Shown: positions 8,914 to 18,835, counted from the first letter of the stretch. The stretch is DNA of 64,000 nucleotides from JANMGV01 sp037440405 (GCA_037440405.1 JBBIUE010000010.1:1-64000), one strand, 5' to 3'. The notes: generated by a model from the letters alone, not told the origin. Translations and numbers: made by a program.

Positions 8914-11900
8914 ATGAAAGGCAAACAAGAATCTCGGAATCCGCCGACCGGTTCTCGTTCCGCCTCAGACCGAGATTGGGAGCGTCGCTTATTGTGGGTA
9001 CTGGCAACCGCAGTTTTCGCACTTCTCGCCTATTTCTATATTGCGAGCCAAACGGATCGGAAACTTCAAGAATACATCCTCGCTGCTCTGCGAGAACGCT
9101 ATCCGACACTGCTGGTGAGTCTGGATCGGGCCCATTTGGAAAATCAAAGCAGCTTGGTACTGGATGGATTGCGAATTGCCGTCGTGACGACCGAAGGACC
9201 GCGTTCAATACTCAAATGCCAGCGGATTGTAGCTCATGGGAAATTGGAATGGGACAAACTGCTTCGCGGTGAAATCGCCATCGATCGCGTTGACGTTGAA
9301 GGCGCCGAACTGAGTTTATGGCCAATGGATTCGGGTCGCTGGAGTTCTTCACTATTGATGAATCAGGGACAGCTCTCAGCAAAACTGCCCAAGATGAACA
9401 TCGTTCAAGGTCTGGTAAGAATCGGGCAGCAAAGCAAGCAGGCTTCGGAGTTGATCCTTCACGATTTGAATCTTTCGATCAACGCGAAGTCTCTGGCTCA
9501 GCACGCCGCTCCAAGCGAGATGCTGGAAGTCGAAGGATCTGCCGCCTCAAGTTACTTTCGAGAGCTGAAGCTCTCGGCCCAAGCAAATTACGATCTGTCT
9601 CGATGGAGTCTGAGCGGAGTATGTAATGGCATTCAATACTCAGAGGGACTTGCCATTTTCATCCCGCAGCTCAACGGTGAATTGGATTCGGTAGCGAGAG
9701 GATTACGGTGCGAATCGGATCTCCAATTCTATGCGACGCAGAGTCCAGCCCAATCGTTGAATTGCCAGATCGGCGGCAAGATCCGAAAAGGACGATTCGA
9801 ACATCCGGAGTTGCGATATCTACTTGAGGATGTCGAGGGCGAATTCGCATTCGCTGATCGGACCCTGCAATTCCGAAATTTTCAAGCAAGGAACGGAGCA
9901 AGCCGCTTTTTCTGTGATGCGGATTTATTCCTCCTCGCCGCGTCGCCAACCGGATTGGCGAGAGCTGCCGTACGAGATCTTCAATTAGATGAAAGGCTTC
10001 GAGCCTCGCTACCAATGCCTTTGCAAAACCACTGGAACAACTTTCAGCCATCGGGCAGTATCGATGCCGATATTGAATTGCGTCTGGAGGGTGGGAAGTG
10101 GATTCCCAAAATGGAGATTGCATGCCAAGACGTCTCGATCGAGCACACTGTGTTTCCAGTACGGATGCGGCAGGTGACTGGGAGGCTGCAATTTGACGGC
10201 GAGCGGCTCATCGCGAAAGGGATGTCCGCCACCTTGCGAGGTCAAACGCTTCGAGCCGATGTCCTGTTGGAAAAGGCGGAACCCAAATGGGCGATGGATC
10301 TCACCATGTACTCCGAAGGGCCGATTTCCATTCAGGAAGATATTCTCGCCGCACTCAGTCCTCGCAATGAGCCCGACACTAGGCTTGAAGCTTTTGTCCG
10401 ATCATTGCAACCTTCGGGAAGTGTCCAACTCGATCGTGCAAGGTTTATACGCCGCAAAGACAACTTGATGCATGTCGACCGAGCCATCGAACTGAGCTTT
10501 TACGATGGGACCGTTCGTTATGATCGCTTTCGCTACCCCATTTTCGAAATCCAGGGACGCGTCGTCGTCGATAACGGTTGGATTCAGATTCAAAACCTGC
10601 ACGGTCGCAACGATAGTGGTCGTATCCATTGCGATGGAAACTGCCTTTGCGTTCCCGAGGGTGTTGAACAGTTGAATCTGCAATTCGATGGATATGCGAT
10701 ACCGCTGGAGGAAGAATTGCATCGAGCTTTGCAAAGGCAGGTCGCTGACCTGTGGGATCAGTTACAACCATCTGGGATTCTGGATCGTGTCCGAGTCGAT
10801 CTACGGAAAAAGAGTGCCGCAGAGGAACTGGATGTTCAGGTGGTGATTCAAACCGGCGGTGCCGACCAACGTCCATCGGCTAGCTCCGTCAGCATCCGAC
10901 CGAAAATTCTTCCGATACCTCTCGATGATATTCGCTGCCATTTGGTTTATCGGCCAGAACGCCTCAACGTTCTCCAAATGTCCGGCAGCCGCGGAAATAG
11001 CCGAGTAAATGTCGAGGGAAGCTGCCGTTTGCATCCGCACGGAGCCTGGGAAGCGAACGTCACTTGGTTACCCGGAAGTCGCGTTGTCGTCGACCAGGCG
11101 CTGATATCCAACCTGCCCGCCTCTTTGCAGGAACCGTGCAGCAACAGTGGTTATCGTGGGCCAATCAGTGTGACAGGCTGGACGCATTTTGTGAATGACT
11201 CCGTCGCGGCGCACCCCCATGTCCGTGCTTGGGAACTACGCATGGAGATTGAAGACGGGCAGATTGCGGATGGCAAGCTGATCCGAGGCATTCGAGGCAC
11301 CGTCACGATGGAAGGCGAATCGCTCGGAGACGCACCTACGGCGACCGGAACGATCGATCTGGATAGCATGGCCGTCTACCAAGTGCCCCTGCTTGGCATT
11401 CGCGGCCCCATTGCCATTCGGAATGGTCAGATACTTTTGGGACGTGACGCGCACCAAGTCGTGCTGGATCGAAAACAGCCCATCAATCTTGTCGATTCAA
11501 GAATTCGATTCGGAAGCATCATCCCTGCGGTCGCAACTGCCGATCTCAACATGCAAGCCGGACATTCGCAGTGGCAACATCAAGAGAACCTTGATCCGCC
11601 CTCACTATCCTACGAATTCCAATCTGCTTCCAACAATGGTTATCTGGAACGGCAGCGAGGTCCCGCAAGCGACATCGTCGCGAAATTTGGTGGCGGCCGA
11701 CTGAACGTTCACGGGATCGGGCAGCTCCAATCTGGAAGATTGAACTTGGAGATGAGATTGGATGGATCCAATTTCAAAGAACTGCTGCACGAACTGAATC
11801 AACCTGCTCCTAACGTGACTGGCAGATTGGATGCTCACGTCCAACTTTCGGGATCGGCATCCAATATCAACACGCTGAATGGAAAAGGAAGGGTTGAAAT

Positions 11901-12327
11901 TCGAGACGCTCAGTTGTACGAATTGCCGTGGATGGCTCGACTGCTTCGTTTGCTGAGCGTTCGCTCGCCGGATGATAGCGCCTTTGAATCCGCAGATATT
12001 GAATTCCGATTGGATGGCGACCGAATTCCGTTGGAGCGCATCAGCCTGGACGGTGACATCATCAGCTTGCGTGGCAATGGCTGGACAAACCTCGGCAAAG
12101 AACTGCATCTCGACCTTTACACGTACGTGGGCAAAAAAGGCGTCCTTGCCGCGATCATGGGCCCAATTGTGAATCACCGTGACGCCACATTCATGTACAT
12201 CGAAGTCGATGGCACCATCGATCAATTCGCCATCCAAAAGAAAGTCCCCATGTTGGAATCCACCCTCGAACAAGTCTTCCCAGAACAGGCGAAATTGGGA
12301 GCCAACGAGCGCAAGAACATCCGGTGA
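8914..12327 (+). CDS. AsmA-like / YhdP-type large envelope protein
   Basis: About 1137 aa. It has one N-terminal membrane helix (LLWVLATAVFALLAYFYIAS) followed by over 1000 residues of beta-rich repeats with a C-terminal AsmA-like region (GRLDAHVQLSGSASNINTLNGKGR, given by its L-G-G pattern; later AQLYELPWMARLLRLLS). AsmA, TamB and YhdP proteins are bridge-like lipid conduits or regulators between inner and outer membranes; such a role here is inferred from architecture. The ATG at 8914 has a GGGACGGAG ribosome-binding site immediately upstream, and the frame is open well before it. The gene starts 44 bases after the glycosyltransferase, so the two may form an envelope operon. The exact subfamily is not resolved. 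Confidence 0.75.
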   Translation: MKGKQESRNPPTGSRSASDRDWERRLLWVLATAVFALLAYFYIASQTDRKLQEYILAALRERYPTLLVSLDRAHLENQSSLVLDGLRIAVVTTEGPRSILKCQRIVAHGKLEWDKLLRGEIAIDRVDVEGAELSLWPMDSGRWSSSLLMNQGQLSAKLPKMNIVQGLVRIGQQSKQASELILHDLNLSINAKSLAQHAAPSEMLEVEGSAASSYFRELKLSAQANYDLSRWSLSGVCNGIQYSEGLAIFIPQLNGELDSVARGLRCESDLQFYATQSPAQSLNCQIGGKIRKGRFEHPELRYLLEDVEGEFAFADRTLQFRNFQARNGASRFFCDADLFLLAASPTGLARAAVRDLQLDERLRASLPMPLQNHWNNFQPSGSIDADIELRLEGGKWIPKMEIACQDVSIEHTVFPVRMRQVTGRLQFDGERLIAKGMSATLRGQTLRADVLLEKAEPKWAMDLTMYSEGPISIQEDILAALSPRNEPDTRLEAFVRSLQPSGSVQLDRARFIRRKDNLMHVDRAIELSFYDGTVRYDRFRYPIFEIQGRVVVDNGWIQIQNLHGRNDSGRIHCDGNCLCVPEGVEQLNLQFDGYAIPLEEELHRALQRQVADLWDQLQPSGILDRVRVDLRKKSAAEELDVQVVIQTGGADQRPSASSVSIRPKILPIPLDDIRCHLVYRPERLNVLQMSGSRGNSRVNVEGSCRLHPHGAWEANVTWLPGSRVVVDQALISNLPASLQEPCSNSGYRGPISVTGWTHFVNDSVAAHPHVRAWELRMEIEDGQIADGKLIRGIRGTVTMEGESLGDAPTATGTIDLDSMAVYQVPLLGIRGPIAIRNGQILLGRDAHQVVLDRKQPINLVDSRIRFGSIIPAVATADLNMQAGHSQWQHQENLDPPSLSYEFQSASNNGYLERQRGPASDIVAKFGGGRLNVHGIGQLQSGRLNLEMRLDGSNFKELLHELNQPAPNVTGRLDAHVQLSGSASNINTLNGKGRVEIRDAQLYELPWMARLLRLLSVRSPDDSAFESADIEFRLDGDRIPLERISLDGDIISLRGNGWTNLGKELHLDLYTYVGKKGVLAAIMGPIVNHRDATFMYIEVDGTIDQFAIQKKVPMLESTLEQVFPEQAKLGANERKNIR

Positions 12328-12368
12328 TCTTTTCTGGCTTAACGAGAAATGCTTGCCCGCCGCATTCA

Positions 12369-12396
12369 TTGAAGAATACGAACGATTGCTTATACT
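12369..12396 (+). promoter_or_regulatory. Putative sigma70-type promoter upstream of dapF
   Basis: TTGAAG (12369-12374) and TATACT (12391-12396) are separated by 16 bases and lie about 50 bases before the dapF start. The fit to the housekeeping consensus is good in the -10. The call is by sequence resemblance only. Confidence 0.4.
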
Positions 12397-12445
12397 TTGA
12401 CGCTGCTTGGATTGAAACGGAGAACAAAGAGGTTAGCCCAATCAG

Positions 12446-13297
12446 ATGCAGTTTGTCAAAATGCACGGAGCCGGGAACGACTATATCTATGTCGACGGAT
12501 TCCGAGAAAATTTGCCTGAAGATCTCTCCAGCCTAGCGATCCGTATGTCGCATCGCCGATTTGGTGTAGGCGGTGATGGCGTTATTTGTATTCTTCCCTC
12601 AAAGATCGCCGATGCGCGGATGAGAATGTTCAATGCCGACGGTAGTGAATCCGAGATGTGCGGCAATGGTATCCGCTGTGTCGCGAAGTATGTGTTTGAA
12701 CAGGGAATCGCAAAGAGTAATCCCTTGCGCATCGAAACGGGAGCGGGTGTTCTAGAGGTCGAAGTCCACATCGCGAGCGACAAAGTCTACGCCGCCACGG
12801 TCGATATGGGAGTTCCTCAGTTGGAGCCTGCCCGGATTCCGACAACCTTGGCAGAAGGGAAAGATGCCGTCATCCATCACAAAGTTGATTTTGGCGGTAC
12901 GTCACTTCATGTCACCTGTGTTTCCATGGGAAATCCACACTGCGTCGTCTTTGTGCCCGAACTCACGGATGAACTAGTACTTGGTACCGGGCCTAGAATT
13001 GAACTAGACCCAAGATTTCCGCGGCGTACGAACGTTGAATTCGTGGAAGTGCTCTCACGGTCCGAGGTTCGACAGCGGACTTGGGAGCGAGGCTCTGGAG
13101 AGACTTGGGCCTGCGGCACCGGCGCGAGTGCAGTCTGTGTCGCCGGTGTCCTGAATGGAGTTACCGATCGGACCATTCGAAACCATCTGCTGGGCGGAAC
13201 ATTGAAGCTGCATTGGGAGGAAGGCAATGATCATGTCTTGATGACCGGTCCAGCAGAAGAGGTTTTTCGGGGCAACTGGGACGTTTCGAAGACTTGA
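12446..13297 (+). CDS. dapF: Diaminopimelate epimerase
   Basis: 283 aa, the usual size. It interconverts LL- and meso-diaminopimelate in lysine and peptidoglycan precursor synthesis in the cytoplasm, using two cysteines. Both catalytic sites are visible: CGNGIRCVAKYV and ACGTGASAVCVAG. The N-terminus FVKMHGAGNDYIYVD is also typical. AGAGGTTAG about 11 bases upstream may serve as ribosome-binding site. The adjacent acyltransferase begins 23 bases after the stop on the same strand. Presence of dapF is compatible with a peptidoglycan cell wall, which is relevant to the planctomycete debate but not decisive, as the enzyme also serves lysine synthesis. Confidence 0.96.
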   Translation: MQFVKMHGAGNDYIYVDGFRENLPEDLSSLAIRMSHRRFGVGGDGVICILPSKIADARMRMFNADGSESEMCGNGIRCVAKYVFEQGIAKSNPLRIETGAGVLEVEVHIASDKVYAATVDMGVPQLEPARIPTTLAEGKDAVIHHKVDFGGTSLHVTCVSMGNPHCVVFVPELTDELVLGTGPRIELDPRFPRRTNVEFVEVLSRSEVRQRTWERGSGETWACGTGASAVCVAGVLNGVTDRTIRNHLLGGTLKLHWEEGNDHVLMTGPAEEVFRGNWDVSKT

Positions 13298-13320
13298 GGA
13301 CGGAGCTGGCCTACAATTCT

Positions 13321-14127
13321 ATGAAAATTCCGCGCCCCATTCTTCGATTTGGCGGTTTCGCCATACAGAAACTGATTCGCTCGTGGTACGGATCATTAGA
13401 AAGCCAAGTTCTTGTTCGCTCTCCAGACTCATGGCCGTCCTACCCAGAATTTCGGTCTCCAGTCATTTTTCTGATGTGGCACGAATACGTCGTTACGGGA
13501 GTTTGGATTGGGCGTTACTGGCAAGCGGCAGTCCTGCTAAGCCAACATCGTGACGCAGAACTGCTTACCATTGCCTGCGAATTGAACGGATTTCAGCCGA
13601 TCCGAGGTTCATCGACACGAGGTGGCGTTCGAGCGATCCGAGAGCTCCTTCGAATGGATCCGGGGATGAGCATTGGCATTACTCCCGATGGCCCAACCGG
13701 CCCAAGAAGGAAACTAGCCCCTGGCTGCATTTTTCTAGCATCCAAACTGGGAATACCGCTTGTGATGATCGGCGTTGGCTTTGATCGTCCCTGGCGATAT
13801 CATCGAGCCTGGGATCGTTCCGCCATCCCACGCCCTTTTTCGCGATGTCGGCTCATCATTAGTGAACGTCTCGACATTCCAGAACGGTTAAGTGCAGTCG
13901 GGCTAGAGCAATATCGTTTGTACGTGGAGCATCAACTCACGGAATTATCGGATCAAGCGGAAGGGTGGGCCATCAGCAACGAACATATGGAGAGTGCCAT
14001 CTCCTTTCAACCTTCACCTCAGTACTTTTCGCGACGCCGCTTGAGATTATTGCTTCGCAAGGATGATCGAGCCAACCCTCCTGCGATCGAATTCACCGAC
14101 GACTCGCGACTTCAGCGAGTAGGGTAA
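13321..14127 (+). CDS. DUF374 family lysophospholipid acyltransferase-like protein
   Basis: About 268 aa from ATG 13321; a TTG at 13294 overlapping the dapF end would add nine residues. DUF374 hallmarks are visible: SQHRDAELLT (the HxxxxD-like catalytic box), GFQPIRGSSTRGG, and ITPDGPTGPRRKLAPG. These proteins belong to the LPLAT superfamily and probably acylate a lipid A or phospholipid precursor at the inner membrane; the acceptor is not determined. It lies 18 bases before xseA in the same direction. Confidence 0.8.
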   Translation: MKIPRPILRFGGFAIQKLIRSWYGSLESQVLVRSPDSWPSYPEFRSPVIFLMWHEYVVTGVWIGRYWQAAVLLSQHRDAELLTIACELNGFQPIRGSSTRGGVRAIRELLRMDPGMSIGITPDGPTGPRRKLAPGCIFLASKLGIPLVMIGVGFDRPWRYHRAWDRSAIPRPFSRCRLIISERLDIPERLSAVGLEQYRLYVEHQLTELSDQAEGWAISNEHMESAISFQPSPQYFSRRRLRLLLRKDDRANPPAIEFTDDSRLQRVG

Positions 14128-14145
14128 CAACGGGATCATTCGCCA

Positions 14146-15462
14146 ATGAATGTGCGCTACCTCTGGGATGACAACGATGATCCCGTGCGGAACGAATCTT
14201 CGAAGAAGGAGCCGCCCGCGCCACCGAAACCGCTGACCGTCAGCCAATTGAACGAACAGATCAAGCAAGCGCTGGACCGATTTTTCTCCCATGTTTGGTT
14301 GGAAGGTGAAATAAGTGAACTTTCGCGTGCGACAAGTGGACATGTTTACTTGACGCTCAAGGACGAGCAAAGTCAGATTCGTGCGGTCATGTGGAAATCA
14401 GTGGCCATACGCCAAAAGTTTGAGCTCAAGGACGGCATGAAGATTCTCTGCCAGGGAAGGGTCGACGTTTACCCACCCCGAGGCACGTACCAGATCAGCA
14501 TTCAGACCATCGAACCGAAAGGAATTGGTCAATTACAGCTTGCGTTCCAACAGCTCCATGCAAAGCTGGCCAAAGAAGGACTGTTCTCACAAGACCGAAA
14601 GAAAAGAATTCCCTCGCTGCCGAAGCGCATTGGTTTCGTCACCAGTCCGACCGGAGCGGCTATCTTCGATTTCCTCGAAGTTCTGCGACGGCGTTGGAAC
14701 GATGTTGAAATTTATATCTTTCCTTCTCGAGTTCAAGGAGAAGGATCGGTACAAGATATCGTCCACAGTTTGAAAATGGCCGCCCAAGCCCGCCCGATGT
14801 TAGATGTCCTTGTGGTAGGGCGAGGTGGCGGCTCGATCGAAGACCTTTGGACATTTAACGACGAAGAAGTCGTTCGTGCTGTTGCAGCTTGTCCGATCCC
14901 GACAATATCCGCAGTCGGACACGAAATCGATGTTACGCTTTGCGATTTAGCTGCTGATTTGCGAGCCTTGACACCGTCCGAGGCCGCCGAGCGCGTCGTA
15001 CCCGAAAGAGAGTATGTCGCGAAACAACTCCGCAGCTTGGAGCAACACGCACATCAACTGATCGCTACAAAGCTAAGTCAATGGGAGCGACGGCTGCACG
15101 AGCTACGATCTCGGCCCGTCCTGTCGCGACCGATCGATGGAATCCTGCTTCGCGAGCAGCGGCTCGACGGCCTGCAAATACGGTTGGATCAAGCGTTGCA
15201 AAACCGTATGGCTCGTGCCAAGCTCGACGTCATCCGCTTGGCGAAATCACTCGATGCCCTCAATCCACTGCGAGTACTCGCACGCGGTTATAGTTTAACT
15301 CGACGCCTGGACGGAACGATTCTCCATGATTCGTCCCAAATCGGACCAGGTCAAATCGTTGAAACCATCCTCGATCAAGGAATGCTGGTAAGTCGCGTCG
15401 AATCTACGAAACCGCGACCAAGTGATTTGAACGCCCCAGGTCTGATTCCGGAAGATTGGTAG
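14146..15462 (+). CDS. xseA: Exodeoxyribonuclease VII large subunit
   Basis: 438 aa. It degrades single-stranded DNA as the large subunit of exonuclease VII. The order is an OB-fold (LTVSQLNEQIKQALDRFF, VWLEGEISELSRATSGHVYL), then the catalytic domain with RIGFVTSPTGAAIFDFLEV, VVGRGGGSIEDLWTFNDEE and TISAVGHEIDVTLCDLAAD, then a coiled-coil C-terminus ending in NPLRVLARGYSLTR. The small subunit xseB, often adjacent, is not in this window. The 3' end overlaps the convergent pabA by 59 bases. Confidence 0.95.
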   Translation: MNVRYLWDDNDDPVRNESSKKEPPAPPKPLTVSQLNEQIKQALDRFFSHVWLEGEISELSRATSGHVYLTLKDEQSQIRAVMWKSVAIRQKFELKDGMKILCQGRVDVYPPRGTYQISIQTIEPKGIGQLQLAFQQLHAKLAKEGLFSQDRKKRIPSLPKRIGFVTSPTGAAIFDFLEVLRRRWNDVEIYIFPSRVQGEGSVQDIVHSLKMAAQARPMLDVLVVGRGGGSIEDLWTFNDEEVVRAVAACPIPTISAVGHEIDVTLCDLAADLRALTPSEAAERVVPEREYVAKQLRSLEQHAHQLIATKLSQWERRLHELRSRPVLSRPIDGILLREQRLDGLQIRLDQALQNRMARAKLDVIRLAKSLDALNPLRVLARGYSLTRRLDGTILHDSSQIGPGQIVETILDQGMLVSRVESTKPRPSDLNAPGLIPEDW

Positions 15463-16042
15463 TCACCGTCAGTCCTGCGAGTTGCAGAAAATTCGCCAGG
15501 ATCTGATAGCCATATTCGGTGAGAATGGATTCAGGATGGAATTGAACTCCAAAGAGTGGCAACTCCACGTGTTCAATCGCCATGATTTCGTCATCAGCGC
15601 TAATGGCAGTCACTTGAATTGCTTCACTCAATGTATGGTTGCCCAGGATGAGGGAATGATACCTCCCTGCCAAGAACCTCTCAGGAAGGTCTCGAAGGAG
15701 TCGACTCGCTCCGATACGCTGGACCATCGTCGCCTTCCCATGCACCGGGCGCAATGCTTTCCCAAGTACCCCACCATAAACTTGCCCAATGGCCTGATGT
15801 CCCAAGCATACGCCAAGAATCGGAATCGAAGGTGCTAGGCGTCGAACGACTTCCAAGGAACAACCGGCTTCATTCGGTGTCTTCGGTCCCGGCGAAATGA
15901 CAATCGCAGAGCAGCAAAGTCGCTCAATCGCATCAATCGTCAAGGCGTCGCTTCGAACCACAAGCGTCTTCTGTCCCAAACGCCGCAAATAGCGATCGAG
16001 GTTGTAGACAAAACTGTCATAGTTGTCGAGAAGAAGAATCAT
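15404..16042 (-). CDS. pabA: Aminodeoxychorismate/anthranilate synthase glutamine amidotransferase
   Basis: About 212 aa. A class I glutamine amidotransferase that supplies ammonia to the chorismate-using partner. It begins MILLLDNYDSFVYNL, with the nucleophile in ILGVCLGHQAIGQVYGG and the His-Glu pair in FGVQFHPESILTEYG. The start at 16042 forms an ATGA overlap with the pabB stop, so the two are translationally coupled and should form one complex. Because pabB carries the PIKGT motif, the main role is assigned to folate (p-aminobenzoate) synthesis, but PabA/TrpG subunits can serve both pathways. Confidence 0.92.
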   Translation of the reverse strand: MILLLDNYDSFVYNLDRYLRRLGQKTLVVRSDALTIDAIERLCCSAIVISPGPKTPNEAGCSLEVVRRLAPSIPILGVCLGHQAIGQVYGGVLGKALRPVHGKATMVQRIGASRLLRDLPERFLAGRYHSLILGNHTLSEAIQVTAISADDEIMAIEHVELPLFGVQFHPESILTEYGYQILANFLQLAGLTVTTNLPESDLGRSNHLVAVS

Positions 16043-17481
16043 CGGAGCTGTCTCGCTCGCTCGATCGCCGTAATGATACCGACTGCCTTGGCCCACGTTT
16101 CATCCTCTTCGGCTTCGCTGTTGCTGTCAGCAACAATGCCCGCTCCGACTTGCACTTGCCACCAACCACGGCTGGCCGTGACTGTTCGAATCAAGATGTT
16201 GAGATCAATACTGCCATCGAAACCCAAGTACCCCATGGAACCACAGTACGGTCCGCGAACGGTTGGTTCGAGCTCGGCAATGATTTCCATCGCCCGAACT
16301 TTCGGCGCCCCCGTGATGCTTCCTCCAGGAAATACGGCCGGAATGACGTCGACCGGCTGTACTCCCTGCGCCAATTCACCTTCGATCGAACTTACCAAGT
16401 GAAAAACGTATGGATAGGTTTCGAGGGAACACAACTCAGAAACGCGAACCGATTCCGGAGAACAGATCTTCGAAAGGTCGTTTCGAATCAAATCCACGAT
16501 CATCGTATTCTCGGCCCGATCTTTCTCTGAGCTCGAAAGTTCCCTCGCAATCTCTGCATCCGATTCCGACGCACTCAGATTCCGTCGTCGAGTACCTTTG
16601 ATAGGACGAGATTCGATCCGCTGCTTCTCTACTTTCAGAAATCGCTCTGGCGAGGAACTGACAACTTGAGCATTGCCAATGTCCAGAAACCCAGCGAATG
16701 GTGCGGGATTGGCTCGAACAAGATGCAAATACAGGTCGATCGGAGAGCAAAATTCAGGACGCATCAATCGCTGCGCAAGATTGACTTGAAAAATATCACC
16801 AGCATAGATGTACTCTCGGGCTCGCTCGATTGCGCGGCGGAATCCTGCGCTGTCAAAGTTCCCAATCCAAGCATTGCCGAGGTGGGTTTCGAATTGTGGC
16901 GCCGTCAGCCCATGCGCCGCAGCGTGCAGCGAGTGCCCCGTCCACAGACGTTCACGGGACTCCGTCGACAACAATTGCCGCATGCGGTCGATATCCCGCT
17001 CCGCTTTGGATCGCCTTTCCCGATCATGGTGAGCAGGAAACCCCTGAGCGACGATCCAAGCCCGTCCACTTTCATGATCCCAACTCAGCACCGTGGAGTA
17101 GAATTGCGCAATCGCCAATGGTAAACCAAATTCATCATGTTGTGCCTGCGGTACTCGTTCGAAGCACCTCCCGAATTCAAATCCAAGCATAACAACCGCT
17201 CCGCCCTGAAACGGCGGAAGTTCAGGCAAAGCATCATTTGCAAACTGGTTGAGCAGCTTTGCCACGCCTGCCAACGGATCGGCTTGAGGACGATCGAGAC
17301 GGATGGTCGCAAATGGTTCGCACGCAAGAAAGCTGTAGCGACCCAATCCCGGCATGGTCAATGCACTATGCAAGACGGCCAATCCTGGTTGGTACCACAA
17401 ACGCTCGATCGCAGCCTCAACATCCATCCATGACGGCAACTCTTCAACGAAAGGTAACTGGTCTACTTTTGTTTGAGTCAT
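16039..17481 (-). CDS. pabB: Aminodeoxychorismate synthase component I
   Basis: About 480 aa from MTQTKVDQLPFVEELP; an ATG ten residues upstream is also possible. It converts chorismate plus ammonia to 4-amino-4-deoxychorismate for folate. The chorismate-binding domain is clear: SSPERFLKVEKQRIESRPIK, then the GTRRR continuation, DRAENTMIVDLIRNDLSKIC, and AVFPGGSITGAPKVRAMEII. The PIKGT motif has the lysine characteristic of PabB where anthranilate synthase has PIAGT; this separates it from trpE. It is followed by pabA with a four-base overlap. No pabC lyase is visible nearby. Confidence 0.93.
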   Translation of the reverse strand: MTQTKVDQLPFVEELPSWMDVEAAIERLWYQPGLAVLHSALTMPGLGRYSFLACEPFATIRLDRPQADPLAGVAKLLNQFANDALPELPPFQGGAVVMLGFEFGRCFERVPQAQHDEFGLPLAIAQFYSTVLSWDHESGRAWIVAQGFPAHHDRERRSKAERDIDRMRQLLSTESRERLWTGHSLHAAAHGLTAPQFETHLGNAWIGNFDSAGFRRAIERAREYIYAGDIFQVNLAQRLMRPEFCSPIDLYLHLVRANPAPFAGFLDIGNAQVVSSSPERFLKVEKQRIESRPIKGTRRRNLSASESDAEIARELSSSEKDRAENTMIVDLIRNDLSKICSPESVRVSELCSLETYPYVFHLVSSIEGELAQGVQPVDVIPAVFPGGSITGAPKVRAMEIIAELEPTVRGPYCGSMGYLGFDGSIDLNILIRTVTASRGWWQVQVGAGIVADSNSEAEEDETWAKAVGIITAIERARQLR

Positions 17482-17937
17482 TCCGCCCGCCAGCGACAAA
17501 TGCGATTCCACTCATCGAAGGAACAAATTGTAATTCAATCGTAGTTGGAAGCGTAAGCGACAATCGAGTTTTTTCACCAGGAGTACCTGAAGACTTGTTA
17601 TCGGCTTCATTCACTGCTTCTCTCCCCCCACTCGTCCGGCATACTTCTCGCAGCCTAGGTTTCTCCAACACATTTCTGATCAATGGCCGAACTTCAATAT
17701 TGAAAAGATGAATCTGTGACTAACTGCGGTGGTGAATAGCGGAGCGACGGACTGGGAATGGCACGACCTGATCATCGGCAGTCCGGATGACTTGCGACAA
17801 TTGTCGACTTCTTCAGATCGTCGGGGTGCCACTTGAAAATGAGGTTTTCGAGCAACCAAACCAGCTCGTGGACGGCAATCACAAAAGCCGAGTCCGATGT
17901 CGACAACCATCCAGTCGACTAGAACTCTAACTAACCA
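17482..17937. other. Intergenic region without a supported gene
   Basis: 456 bases upstream of pabB and ahead of the sigma-factor remnant. Several short frames exist on both strands but none reads as a recognisable protein. It may contain the pabB promoter and decayed 5' parts of the sigma-factor gene that can no longer be read. Confidence 0.4.
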
Positions 17938-18236
17938 ATGCCTTGCCAACCTCCTCCACAAGCCATCGCCATGCGCGACGGTCCGCAGGCCGGACCCGCA
18001 ACTATCGATCAGATACGGGAACGCGGTGAGTGGGTTCAAGTGAGCTGCCTGACGTTTCACGAGCCGATTTATATCGCAGGCATGGCCAAGCGCGTGAGGC
18101 CATCGAAGCCTACCAACAAGCGCTCAAATTCGCACAACAAGAACCCGAACGAAGATTCATTCAGACCCGTTTGCAAGAACTCAAAAGTTCTAGCGAGTCG
18201 ACCGCGAGCGAGGGCTTCATTGGCACCGTTTCCTAA
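17938..18236 (+). pseudogene. Frameshifted C-terminal remnant of an ECF sigma factor (DUF6596-type)
   Basis: Two overlapping frames together resemble the C-terminal TPR-like domain of SnoaL/DUF6596-class ECF sigma factors. The first (from 17938) gives QAIAMRDGPQAG and TIDQIRERGEW; the second (from about 18030, shifted frame) gives SRADLYRRHGQAREAIEAYQ, then QALKFAQQEPERRFIQTRLQEL. Family members read continuously as an AVA-x-GPxAGL helix pair, then RADLxRRLGR and ERRFLxRRL. The join lies around 18030-18060. No sigma2 or sigma4 domain is readable upstream, so only the tail remains. Its neighbours DUF1579, SRPBCC and ArsR genes are typical companions of such sigma factors, which supports a decayed regulatory gene. 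Confidence 0.65.
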
Positions 18237-18352
18237 ACGACTGGTGAGTAAATCACTCACCCCAAGTGTGCAAATACGCTTACGGCCGGCGGCAGAAATT
18301 ATTGAGCCCTAATGGACTCGGTTTGTCCAATTAAACCCCGCCGCAACCGAAA

Positions 18353-18835
18353 TTAGGCGCTCTGGACACGCACATGTTTGCCATCGAGGAATTTCACCCA
18401 TTGACCGTCATCGGTTTGCAGTTCGCTGGTGAACACCCAGGTATTGTTGTCGACAATTTCAATGGTATCGCGATAGTTGCCGATTCCACTGCCATCGAAT
18501 TTTGGACCTCGGGAGCTTAACGGCAATCGTCTACCACTGGCATCAAGTTCCCCCTCATAAGGCCAGATCATCGACATCATCGTGCCGATAAATGTCCCGA
18601 CAAACTGGTTTTTCGTAGTGTCAAAGCCGACTGTCATCAAACTCCCCCACGGGCCGGTTTCAGGAGTGTCACCTGAACTTTCCGCGAGCAGCCACATCCC
18701 CCCTAACATTCGACAAGTCATCGTGCCAGAGGTAACCGACTTGGATCCATCAGGCATCGTGCATTCGTGATCGAATTTCCACTCTCCAACTAATTGTGCT
18801 AACCATTGATGTTCCGCTTGGGGTTGGGCAAACAT
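18353..18835 (-). CDS. DUF1579 family protein
   Basis: 160 aa. It matches the DUF1579 pattern: LAQLVGEWKFDHECTMPDG at the start, then CRMLGGMWLLAESSG, TVGFDTTKNQFVGTFIGTMM and DTIEIVDNNTWVFTSE near the end. These are small beta-barrel proteins of unknown function, usually about 150-200 aa and frequently encoded near ECF sigma factors and AHSA1-type SRPBCC genes, as here. It is divergent from the SRPBCC/ArsR set, and the intervening 209 bases should hold both promoters. No signal peptide is present, so it is presumably cytoplasmic. Confidence 0.8.
   Translation of the reverse strand: MFAQPQAEHQWLAQLVGEWKFDHECTMPDGSKSVTSGTMTCRMLGGMWLLAESSGDTPETGPWGSLMTVGFDTTKNQFVGTFIGTMMSMIWPYEGELDASGRRLPLSSRGPKFDGSGIGNYRDTIEIVDNNTWVFTSELQTDDGQWVKFLDGKHVRVQSA

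Noticed and set aside
17680..18060. Minus-strand 126-residue open frame
   Set aside because: Overlaps the sigma-factor remnant; composition looks non-coding and no motif.
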